NCBI GenBank assembly: GCA_017560255.1
Contig: JAFYOI010000035.1
Coordinates: forward strand, 221,833-285,832
Length of the DNA: 64,000 nucleotides
Source of the DNA: Clostridia bacterium
GTDB lineage: Bacteria > Bacillota > Clostridia > Oscillospirales > Acutalibacteraceae
Reading direction: 5' to 3'
Positions 28,896 to 36,567 of the stretch are shown one piece after another. A program made the translations under genes and the position numbers. The notes under the pieces were generated by a model that was given only the letters and a program-made list of their open reading frames with translations, had not been told where the DNA came from and searched no databases. Every line of letters begins with the position of its first letter. Positions within the stretch are counted from its first letter, which is position 1.

Positions 28896-29832
28896 CTATA
28901 ATAAGGCCGCTCAACTTTTGGCGGAGAATGATAATTTTTTGATTTTAACTCATGCCCAGCCCGACGGTGATACCGTCGGCAGTGGCTATGGGCTTTGTTT
29001 CGGACTGCAATCTTTGGGTAAAAAATCCAAGGTTGTCTGTTCGGATAAAATTCCCGATAAGTACGGCTATATTCTGAAGAATGCGGTTGAGGATGATTTT
29101 GAGCCGCAGTGTGTTGTTGCCGTTGACGTTGCGGATATCGAACTTTTGGGTAAGTACAAGTCGGTCGGTGAACGAGCACTTTTGTGTATTGACCATCACT
29201 CAACGAACAAACTTTTCGCGCAGTATACGCTTCTTGATACGGGTGCGGCTGCTGCAGAGAACGTTTATCTCGTTCTCCGGGAACTCGGTGTGGAGATTAC
29301 CCCGGTGATTGCTGACTGCATTTTTACAGGCATTTCAACCGATACGGGATGCTTTATGTATATGAACGTAACGCCCAGAACCCATCGTATTGCCGCAGAT
29401 TTGATTGAATACGGTGCAAATGCAGGTATGATAAATCAACTTATGTTTGATACGAAAAAGTACGGTTACGTTATGCTTCAGAAACTCGCGCTTGATGGCT
29501 TGGAAATGCATTTTGACAACCAATGTGCACTGATTGTTCTGACAAAGGATATGATGAAAAAATGCGGTATTTCAGAGACGGAAGTTGAGGGGATTGCCGC
29601 AATGCCGCGACAGATTGAGGGTGTACTTGCGGGTATCACTTTGCGTGAGCGTAGTGATGGCAGTTACAAGGTGTCAATGAGGACAAGAGACCCGATTGAT
29701 GCTTCTGCAATTTGCGGCAAACTCGGTGGCGGAGGTCATAAAAGAGCGTCGGGATGTCAACTGTATTGCGGAGTTGAGCAGGCGAAAGCGACAATTCTTG
29801 AATTGGTAGGTAGTGCCTTGGAGGAGTCTTAA
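28879..29832 (+). CDS. nrnA: DHH/DHHA1 phosphoesterase (NrnA-like nanoRNase / pAp phosphatase)
   Basis: 317 residues. DHH domain motifs: 'HAQPDGDTVGSG', 'CVVAVDVAD', 'CIDHHSTN', 'ISTDTGCF'; C-terminal DHHA1 'GGGGHKRASGCQL'. NrnA degrades 2-5-nt RNAs and pAp in the cytoplasm and is usually encoded between rbfA and truB. Start ATG 28879 after GGGAGGAAG. A c-di-AMP/pGpA-hydrolysing (Pde2-like) activity is possible for this fold. Confidence 0.9.
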   Translation: MAEKINYNKAAQLLAENDNFLILTHAQPDGDTVGSGYGLCFGLQSLGKKSKVVCSDKIPDKYGYILKNAVEDDFEPQCVVAVDVADIELLGKYKSVGERALLCIDHHSTNKLFAQYTLLDTGAAAAENVYLVLRELGVEITPVIADCIFTGISTDTGCFMYMNVTPRTHRIAADLIEYGANAGMINQLMFDTKKYGYVMLQKLALDGLEMHFDNQCALIVLTKDMMKKCGISETEVEGIAAMPRQIEGVLAGITLRERSDGSYKVSMRTRDPIDASAICGKLGGGGHKRASGCQLYCGVEQAKATILELVGSALEES

Positions 29833-30740
29833 TGACGGGAATTTTATGTGTAAATAAACCGCAGGGGATTACGTCTTTCGGTGCAGTTGCGCGTGTGCGT
29901 CGTATGCTCGGACGAAAAAAGTGCGGCCATACAGGTACGCTTGACCCTATGGCGACAGGCGTTTTGCCGATTTTAATTGGTGGAGCAAGTAAATTCTCCG
30001 ACCTTATTCCGAATCAGGACAAGGCGTACAGAGCAACCGTGAAACTCGGACTTGTGACAGACACGCTTGATATAACGGGCACAGTGCTTGAAGAGCGGGA
30101 AGTGAATGCTACAAGGGCGGATTTTGAAGCGGCGCTTGGCTGCTTCCGTGGAGAGATTGAGCAGGTGCCGCCGATGTATTCCGCTGTTTTTCATAACGGA
30201 GTACGTCTTTATGACCTTGCGCGTCAAGGAATAGAGGTTGAACGTCAGCCGAGAAAAATCACAATATATTCGCTTGAACTTATCAGCGCGGATGAGGAGA
30301 AGAACGAGTACGTTATTGATGTCCACTGTTCCAAGGGTACTTATATAAGAACTCTTGCGGGTGATATTGGTGAAAAACTCGGTTGCGGGGCGGTTCTTAC
30401 AACGCTTTGTCGAACAGTTGCCCACGGATATGATCTTTCCCGTTGTGTAAACATAGAGGATATAGAATCAATGGTTGACAGTGGGGAGATTTATAAGCAT
30501 ATTATGGCGGTCGAAACCGCTTTTGAAGAATATAAGGATGTGCACGTAACACAACCTCAGGCTGTAAGGTTTCAAAACGGAGCCTCTCTCAGCCTTGAGC
30601 GTCTGACTTTGCCTTGCGAGGATGGAGTTCTCAGGGTGTTCACAAAAGGGGAACGCAAGTTTCTCGGACTCGGAGAAATCTGCAAGGAAAAGAGCGAGTT
30701 GTGTGTGAAAAAACTGATGGTTTACGGAGATTCAAAATGA
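29832..30740 (+). CDS. truB: tRNA pseudouridine-55 synthase TruB
   Basis: 302 residues. 'GILCVNKPQGITSFGAVARVRRML' and the catalytic-aspartate block 'CGHTGTLDPMATGVLPILIGGASK' are visible, with a C-terminal PUA-like region. Modifies U55 in the T-loop of tRNAs. ATG overlaps the nrnA stop by one base (TAATG). Confidence 0.96.
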   Translation: MTGILCVNKPQGITSFGAVARVRRMLGRKKCGHTGTLDPMATGVLPILIGGASKFSDLIPNQDKAYRATVKLGLVTDTLDITGTVLEEREVNATRADFEAALGCFRGEIEQVPPMYSAVFHNGVRLYDLARQGIEVERQPRKITIYSLELISADEEKNEYVIDVHCSKGTYIRTLAGDIGEKLGCGAVLTTLCRTVAHGYDLSRCVNIEDIESMVDSGEIYKHIMAVETAFEEYKDVHVTQPQAVRFQNGASLSLERLTLPCEDGVLRVFTKGERKFLGLGEICKEKSELCVKKLMVYGDSK

Positions 30741-32296
30741 TTTATTACGGAACGGGCATTGAGCCCGAGGGCTTTACATCAATAGCACTTGGAACGTTTG
30801 ACGGTGTCCATAAAGGGCATTTCAACGTTATCAAAAGCGCAGTTGACGGTGCAAACAGGGGACTTATTCCATGTGTCGTCAGCTTTTTTCCGCACCCCCA
30901 GAAAGTGCTCAGTGGAAAAGCCCCGCCTACCATCCTCACGGTTACTCAACGAGAACTTGTCCACGCTTCAATGGGCGTGAAATTCTGCTATTTGCTTGAT
31001 TTTGAGTCCATCGCGTCATTGTCTCCGAGGGAGTTTGTACGTGACGTGCTGATTGCAAAACTAAAGGTTAAGGAGATAAGTTGCGGTTACGATTACCGAT
31101 TTGGTAAGGGCGGCGCTGGAAACCCTCAGGTTTTGCGAGAACTGTGTGAAGAATTTGGCATAAAACTCAGCGTTGTTGACCGTGTTGACCTAAATGGCGA
31201 AAGGATAAGTTCGACCGCTATAAGAAAAGCAATAGAGCAGGGTGATATTGCCCTTGCAAACAGAATGCTCGGCCGTCCTTTTTGCTACGATTTCATTGTT
31301 GTAGGCGGCAATAAAAACGGCCGTACCATCGGCTTCCCGACAATCAATCAATATTTCCCCGAGGGATTTATTTTGCCCAAGTTCGGCGTGTATGCATCAA
31401 GGACTTTTGTTGATGGATGGTGGAAACCGTCTATTACAAACTTTGGCGTAAGACCAACTGTTGGTTCGGAAAGACCGGTCAGTGAAACCTGTATTTTTGA
31501 TTACAGCGGAGATTTGTACGAGCGTGAAGTATGGGTGCAACTTATTGATTTTATCCGACCTGAGAGAAAATTTAACTCTCTTGATGAACTGCGTGAGCAG
31601 ATCAAACTTGATATGAAACAGGCGGAAAAATCAACTGAATTAAAAGCGGTTATTTTTGACTTCGACGATACTTTATCCGACAGGAAAATCGGTTTCATAA
31701 AATATGCAAAATATTTCCTCGGAAAATATTTTCCCGGTATGACGGCAGAGAAAATGGAAGTTGTGGCGGAAGAAATGAACATTCGCAACAACGGCGGCTA
31801 CTCCGACAGAGAGTTGTTTTTTAAAGGGATTATCAAGGGTTTTGGTATGAAAAATCCGCCCCCACTTGAGCAACTTTACGATGAATATAACACTGTATTT
31901 CCACAGATGACCGAACTTTTCCCCGATACAATTGAAACGCTTAAAGAACTTAAAAACAGGGGACTTAAAATTGGTGTCGTCACAAATGGAATTTCCAAAA
32001 TGCAGCACAACAAACTACGTGAAAGCGGCGTTGATAAACTTGTTGATGCCGTTGTGGTTTCGGGAGATTTGCCGTTCAAAAAACCGAGTGTTGAAATTTT
32101 TGACTATGCGGCCGAAAAACTTGGCGTAAGGAATGATCAGGTAATATTCGTTGGTGACCACCCAAGAAATGATATTTCAGGTGCGAGAAAAGCGGGTATG
32201 AACGTCGTGTGGATGAAATACGGTCTTTTCAAGGATAGAAACCTTGAGGATACCGCAAGTATAGATAAAATTTCCCAAATTCTTGATTTTATATAA
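30737..32296 (+). CDS. ribF: Bifunctional riboflavin kinase/FAD synthetase fused to a HAD phosphatase
   Basis: 519 residues in one frame. Residues 1-300 are RibF: the FAD-synthetase motif 'LGTFDGVHKGH' (18-28), 'ISSTAIR', and the riboflavin-kinase 'GRTIGFPT' block. RibF normally ends near residue 305, at a helix like 'LREQIKLDMKQAE' here. A complete HAD domain follows after about five linker residues: motif I 'DFDDT' with Asp308 and Asp310, a helical cap, motif II 'VVTNG', motif III 'FKKPS' and motif IV 'VGDHPRND', resembling YjjG-type nucleotidases. ATG 30737 overlaps truB by 4 bases. The fusion is uncommon; I infer a phosphatase acting on FMN, on a riboflavin precursor, or on an unrelated nucleotide. 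Confidence 0.9.
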   Translation: MIYYGTGIEPEGFTSIALGTFDGVHKGHFNVIKSAVDGANRGLIPCVVSFFPHPQKVLSGKAPPTILTVTQRELVHASMGVKFCYLLDFESIASLSPREFVRDVLIAKLKVKEISCGYDYRFGKGGAGNPQVLRELCEEFGIKLSVVDRVDLNGERISSTAIRKAIEQGDIALANRMLGRPFCYDFIVVGGNKNGRTIGFPTINQYFPEGFILPKFGVYASRTFVDGWWKPSITNFGVRPTVGSERPVSETCIFDYSGDLYEREVWVQLIDFIRPERKFNSLDELREQIKLDMKQAEKSTELKAVIFDFDDTLSDRKIGFIKYAKYFLGKYFPGMTAEKMEVVAEEMNIRNNGGYSDRELFFKGIIKGFGMKNPPPLEQLYDEYNTVFPQMTELFPDTIETLKELKNRGLKIGVVTNGISKMQHNKLRESGVDKLVDAVVVSGDLPFKKPSVEIFDYAAEKLGVRNDQVIFVGDHPRNDISGARKAGMNVVWMKYGLFKDRNLEDTASIDKISQILDFI

Positions 32297-32325
32297 GATT
32301 TTGGGCAAAATATGGATAATTTCTC

Positions 32326-32354
32326 TTTACAAACCGAATTTGATATGCTATAAT
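32326..32354 (+). promoter_or_regulatory. rpsO promoter
   Basis: -35 TTTACA (32326-32331), 17 bp with TG extension, -10 TATAAT (32349-32354). Confidence 0.85.
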
Positions 32355-32358
32355 AACT

Positions 32359-32432
32359 CGGTCAATGTACTGTTTCTCGGCTCTGGGCACAGACCGTATC
32401 CGGTGTTCACCTAACCTTTTGCTGGGTTACAG
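32359..32432 (+). ncRNA. Structured rpsO leader, candidate S15 autoregulatory element
   Basis: Right after the promoter the RNA can form CGGT(32359)/ACCG(32393) with an inner CTGT/ACAG helix, and a second helix TAACC (32412-32416) with GGTTA (32425-32429), 29 bases before the S15 ribosome site. S15 represses its own mRNA in many bacteria through leaders of such kind. The match to a specific Rfam S15 motif is not something I can verify here. Confidence 0.6.
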
Positions 32433-32466
32433 GCATTTATAAAAATTAAAAAATGAGGTGAAAACA

Positions 32467-32730
32467 ATGACAGCAGAACAGAAAAAGGCTATTATCGCTG
32501 AGTACGCTATGCACGAAGGTGACACAGGTTCTCCCGAGGTACAGATCGCTCTTTTGACAACTCGCATCAACGAGCTCACAGCGCATCTCAAGACTCACAA
32601 GAAGGACCATCACTCTCGCAGAGGTCTTCTCAAAATGGTAGGTCACAGAAGAAACCTTCTCGCTTACCTTAGCAAGAATGATATCGAAAGATACCGTTCA
32701 ATTATTGCAAGACTTGGAATTCGTAAGTAA
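32467..32730 (+). CDS. rpsO: 30S ribosomal protein S15
   Basis: 87 residues, including '[51 protein letters not shown]', the S15 core, which is unmistakable. ATG 32467 follows GAGGTG by 6 bases; a GTG at 32458 lies in that site. Own promoter and terminator, then pnp, the classic rpsO-pnp order. Confidence 0.97.
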   Translation: MTAEQKKAIIAEYAMHEGDTGSPEVQIALLTTRINELTAHLKTHKKDHHSRRGLLKMVGHRRNLLAYLSKNDIERYRSIIARLGIRK

Positions 32731-32745
32731 TGTTTCAAGCGGTTT

Positions 32746-32779
32746 AAAAGGCAGGCGGTTTTACATCGTCTGCCTTTTA
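32746..32779 (+). terminator. Terminator after rpsO
   Basis: AAAAGGCAG ... CTGCCTTTT stem with TTTTAT tail. Confidence 0.82.
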
Positions 32780-32811
32780 TGCAAATAACAAAAGTTAAAA
32801 AAGAGGCTGCG

Positions 32812-32868
32812 GGTTTTAGCAGTGAATTGAGCGGTCATAGATATGAACGCTGAATTTATTGCTAAACC
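32812..32868 (+). promoter_or_regulatory. Long imperfect stem-loop in the pnp leader
   Basis: Three stacked helices: GGTTT(T)AGCA with TGCTAAACC, AATTgAGCG with CGCTgAATT, and TCAT with ATGA, about 57 bases in all, ending 39 bases before the pnp start. There is no U-tract. In Escherichia coli a long leader stem, cut by RNase III, lets PNPase repress its own mRNA; this may be an analogue. I found no clear promoter between the rpsO terminator and the stem. Confidence 0.65.
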
Positions 32869-32907
32869 GTGTTCTCTTTAAAATAAATAAAAAGAGAGGT
32901 AATTCAG

Positions 32908-35004
32908 ATGTTTGAAAATGCAAGAAGATTTGAAACAACTTTTGCAGGCAGACCGTTTATCGTTGAAACGGGTAAGGTTGCACAGTTGGCAAACGGCTCC
33001 TGTTTCGTAACTTACGGTGACACACAGGTGCTTTGTACAGCAACAATGTCCGAGAAACCCAGAGATGGCATCGACTTTTTTCCGCTTTCCGTTGACTTTG
33101 AGGAAAAACTCTACTCCGTAGGTAAAATTCCCGGTTCATTCCAGAGAAGAGAGGGTAAAGCGTCCGAGAAGGCTGTCCTCGCTTCCCGTGTTATTGACAG
33201 ACCCATCAGACCTTTGTTCCCCAAAGATATGCGTAACGACGTTGGCGTAGTTGCAACAATCATGTCCGTTGATCAGGATTGTTCTCCCGAAATCGCTGCT
33301 ATGGTTGGTGTGTCTATCGCAATTTCTATTTCCAACATTCCGTGGGACGGCCCCATCAGCGGTTGTCATGTCGGTTATGTTGATGGTGAATTCGTGCTCA
33401 ACCCGACTGCAGAGCAGAAGAAAGTTTCTGATATGGCTCTCACAGTTGCTTCCACAGCAGACCTCGTTGCAATGATTGAGGCTGGTGCAAACGAAATTCC
33501 CAATGACGTAATGTTTGATGCAATTATGTTCGCTCACGCTGAAAATCAGAAGATGGTTGAATTCATCAACTCCATCGTTAAGGAAATCGGCAGAGAGAAG
33601 ATGCCCTTTGAGTCCGTTGAACCTCCGAAAGAAATGTTTGAGGCAATCAAGGATTTTGCTATTGAGGACGTTCGTTTCGCTCTTGACACAGATGATAAGA
33701 GAATCCGTGACGAAAGACTCAGCCCCATTTATGCAAAGGTTCACGAGAAGTTCGATGAGATTTATCCCGAAACAATCGGATTTATCGATGACTGTATGTA
33801 TAAACTTCAAAAGTATGTTGTAAGACGTTGGCTCCTTGATGATAACAAGCGTGTTGACGGCAGGGGAATCAATGAGATCAGACCCCTTGCTGCTGAGGTT
33901 GGCACTCTTAAGAGAGCGCATGGCTCAGGTATGTTCACAAGAGGTCAGACACAGGTTCTTACTGCAACAACTCTCGGTACAATGAGAGATGCTCAGCTTC
34001 TCGATGGTATCGATGAAGAAGACTCTAAGAGATATATGCACCACTACAACTTCCCGTCCTTCTCCGTTGGAGAAACAAGACCTTCAAGAGGTCCCGGCAG
34101 ACGTGAGATCGGTCACGGCGCGTTGGCAGAACGTGCGCTTGTTCCCGTAATTCCCTCCGTTGAGGAGTTCCCGTATACAATCCGTCTTGTTTCCGAAGTT
34201 CTTTCTTCAAACGGTTCAACTTCACAGGGTGCAATCTGTGGCTCAACTCTTTCTCTTATGCATGCAGGTGTTCCGATTAAGGCTCCCGTTGCCGGTATCT
34301 CCTGCGGTCTCGTAACCGAGGGCGACAGATTTATGACAATGGTTGATATTCAGGGACTTGAGGATTTCTTCGGTGATATGGACTTCAAGGTTGCAGGTAC
34401 ACATAAGGGTATCACAGCAATCCAGATGGATCTCAAAATTTACGGTCTTACACCCGAAATTATCAAGGAAGCGCTTGAAAAGACTTATAAAGCAAGACTT
34501 TATATCCTCGACGAGATTATGCTCAAGGCTATTCCCGAGGTTAATAAGGAACTTTCACCTTACGCTCCGAAGATGCTTATCACCAAGATTCCGGTTGATA
34601 AGATCAGTGAGGTTATCGGTAAGGGCGGCAAAGTTATCCAGAAGATTTGCGCTGAGTGCAACTGTAAGGTTGACGTTGAAGAGGATGGAACAGTTTATGT
34701 TACTGCTCTTGACACAAACGATGCAAAGCGTGCAATGTTCATCATTGAAACAATTGCGAAGGACCCCGAAATCGGCGCAATTTATAACGGTAAGGTAACA
34801 AGAATTATGAACTTTGGTGCATTCGTTGAGATTGCACCCGGTAAGGAAGGTCTTGTTCACATCAGTCAGCTCGATGTAAAACGTACTGAGAAGGTTGAAG
34901 ACGTTGTAAGCATCGGTGATGAGGTTGTTGTAATGGTTAAGGAAATCGACGACCAGGGCAGACTCAATCTTTCAAGAAAAGATGCTCTCATTAAACTCGG
35001 CTAA
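32908..35004 (+). CDS. pnp: Polyribonucleotide nucleotidyltransferase
   Basis: 698 residues. Two RNase PH domains, the second with 'FSVGETRPSRGPGRREIGHGALAERAL' and 'DIQGLEDFFGDMDFKVAGT'; then KH ('ISEVIGKGGKVIQKI') and S1 ('GAIYNGKVTRIMNFGAFVEIAPGKEGLVHISQL'). 3'-5' phosphorolytic exoribonuclease for mRNA decay. RBS AGAGAGG. Confidence 0.97.
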   Translation: MFENARRFETTFAGRPFIVETGKVAQLANGSCFVTYGDTQVLCTATMSEKPRDGIDFFPLSVDFEEKLYSVGKIPGSFQRREGKASEKAVLASRVIDRPIRPLFPKDMRNDVGVVATIMSVDQDCSPEIAAMVGVSIAISISNIPWDGPISGCHVGYVDGEFVLNPTAEQKKVSDMALTVASTADLVAMIEAGANEIPNDVMFDAIMFAHAENQKMVEFINSIVKEIGREKMPFESVEPPKEMFEAIKDFAIEDVRFALDTDDKRIRDERLSPIYAKVHEKFDEIYPETIGFIDDCMYKLQKYVVRRWLLDDNKRVDGRGINEIRPLAAEVGTLKRAHGSGMFTRGQTQVLTATTLGTMRDAQLLDGIDEEDSKRYMHHYNFPSFSVGETRPSRGPGRREIGHGALAERALVPVIPSVEEFPYTIRLVSEVLSSNGSTSQGAICGSTLSLMHAGVPIKAPVAGISCGLVTEGDRFMTMVDIQGLEDFFGDMDFKVAGTHKGITAIQMDLKIYGLTPEIIKEALEKTYKARLYILDEIMLKAIPEVNKELSPYAPKMLITKIPVDKISEVIGKGGKVIQKICAECNCKVDVEEDGTVYVTALDTNDAKRAMFIIETIAKDPEIGAIYNGKVTRIMNFGAFVEIAPGKEGLVHISQLDVKRTEKVEDVVSIGDEVVVMVKEIDDQGRLNLSRKDALIKLG

Positions 35005-35015
35005 TTAAAATCAAG

Positions 35016-35048
35016 AAAGCACCATTCGTTTTGAATGGTGCTTTTATT
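35016..35048 (+). terminator. Terminator between pnp and the convergent MocR gene
   Basis: AAAGCACCATTC / GAATGGTGCTTT, 12 bp with a five-base loop and TTTTATTT; A-rich on the other side too, so usable by both genes. Confidence 0.9.
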
Positions 35049-36436
35049 TATTTCCATGCTTTTTCAAGTATTTTAACAACTTCACCGATTTCTGAAACAC
35101 TAAGCGAGTTGTATCCGATTATAACAATGCCGTCCGATGACGAAACGTCATTGAAATAGTGACCCGACAGCCCGGAAATGCCGATCCCGTTATTTTCTGC
35201 GCGTTCAATCAATTCTTTTTCACTGATGCCGTCAACTTTTATAAGCAGACTTAATCCCGCGTTGTTGCCGAGTATGGTGATTTTTGTGGCGATGTCCGAT
35301 TGCTTGAGGCTGGTTACAAACGCATCGCGCCTGTTTTTATAGATTGTCCTCATTCTGTTGAGATGACGCTCAAAATATCCGTCCTTCATAAATTTGAGGA
35401 GGGTGTATTGCTCAAAACTCGGCACAGTTGACGAGTAAAAAGACAACTCACGGTTATATTTTTCAATAAGACGGTCGGGCAAAAGCATATAACTTATTCT
35501 AAGCGACGGACAAAGACTTTGCGTGAACGTGCCGAAATAAATTACGCTGTCACTGTTGTCAGTGCTATAAAGTGTGGGAATTGGACGACCCGAAAACCTG
35601 AATTCGCTGTTGTAATCGTCTTCTATTATGTATCCGTTTTTCTTGCGTGTTATAAAACCGAGCAGTTCATTCCTGCGCTTTATCGGCATTACGTTTCCTA
35701 GAGGGAAGTGATGTGAAGGTGTGACGTAAACGACGTTTGCTCCTGAAAGCCTTAATTCTTCCATGTTTATTCCGTCATTGTCAAGTGGAATGTTCTTAAA
35801 CTTAGCGCCGTTTGCATTAAGTACAAGCGACAGTTTCTTGTATCCGGGATTTTCAACCGCAAACACTGCTTTGGGGAGTAGTTGTGATAATAAACCGAGC
35901 AGATATTCCGTACCCGCACCGATTATGATGTTGTCGCTTTTTGCATCAATACCCCTGTACTTTCCAAGGTATTTTGCAATTTCCTCACGTAATTCGGGCA
36001 TTCCCTGATTGTGTATTCTTTGAAGAAGTTTTTTCGGTTGTTCAGCCAGAACCTGACGGGTCAACTTACTCCACACGGAAAAGGGGAAGTTTTCAATATC
36101 GGCGTGTTCTCCGCGCAAATCATATAAAAAGTGTTGGGAGTGTTCTGCTTTACATTCTGATTTGAAGACATCAGGATTCGATGTTACGGGTGGTTTTACG
36201 GAAATAGACTGTGCGAAATATCCGCTTTTTTCAACGGAATAAATGTATCCTTCATCTTTCAATTGTTCGTATGCGCTTTCGACTGTTACTGCACTGATTT
36301 TGAGCAGTTTTGAGAGCGTGCGTTTTGAAGGCAGTTTCTCGTTCGGCTTGATTGCGCCCGACTCGATGTCCCTTTTTATGTTCATATATAGTTGTTCGTA
36401 TAGTGGAGTTTTGCTTTCGTAATCGAGTTTGAACAT
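35048..36436 (-). CDS. MocR-family regulator (GntR helix-turn-helix plus PLP aminotransferase-like domain)
   Basis: 462 residues. Winged helix at 1-70 ('YEQLYMNIKRDIESGAIKPNEKLPSKRTLSKLLKISAVTVESAYEQL'), linker, then an aspartate-aminotransferase fold with 'GAGTEYLLGLLSQLLPK', 'IEDDYNSEFRF' and the PLP-lysine neighbourhood 'YFGTFTQSLCPSLR'. The residue expected to be the PLP Lys (usually 'T.SK.L.P..R') appears as Gln ('TFTQSLCPSLR'), so Schiff-base formation may be lost. Targets in the family include pdxST and GABA genes; none are next to it. Confidence 0.9.
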   Translation of the reverse strand: MFKLDYESKTPLYEQLYMNIKRDIESGAIKPNEKLPSKRTLSKLLKISAVTVESAYEQLKDEGYIYSVEKSGYFAQSISVKPPVTSNPDVFKSECKAEHSQHFLYDLRGEHADIENFPFSVWSKLTRQVLAEQPKKLLQRIHNQGMPELREEIAKYLGKYRGIDAKSDNIIIGAGTEYLLGLLSQLLPKAVFAVENPGYKKLSLVLNANGAKFKNIPLDNDGINMEELRLSGANVVYVTPSHHFPLGNVMPIKRRNELLGFITRKKNGYIIEDDYNSEFRFSGRPIPTLYSTDNSDSVIYFGTFTQSLCPSLRISYMLLPDRLIEKYNRELSFYSSTVPSFEQYTLLKFMKDGYFERHLNRMRTIYKNRRDAFVTSLKQSDIATKITILGNNAGLSLLIKVDGISEKELIERAENNGIGISGLSGHYFNDVSSSDGIVIIGYNSLSVSEIGEVVKILEKAWK

Positions 36437-36486
36437 AAGAAAATCACCTCGAATTGATTTTATCGTACTTCGCGTTTTGCTATAAT

Positions 36487-36515
36487 ATGATAATACCAGA
36501 TTTGAAAAAAGTCAA
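36487..36515 (-). promoter_or_regulatory. Promoter of the MocR-family gene
   Basis: On the minus strand: -35 TTGACT (36515-36510), 17 bp, -10 TATCAT (36492-36487). Confidence 0.65.
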
Positions 36516-36547
36516 TAAAAAACGGCGTAGAAAATACTACGCCGTTT
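36515..36547 (-). terminator. thrS terminator
   Basis: Minus-strand stem AAACGGCGTAG / CTACGCCGTTT (36537-36547 with 36520-36530), then TTTT. It overlaps the -35 region of the MocR gene promoter. Confidence 0.85.
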
Positions 36548-36567
36548 CTGTTGTTTGGTTTTATTGA

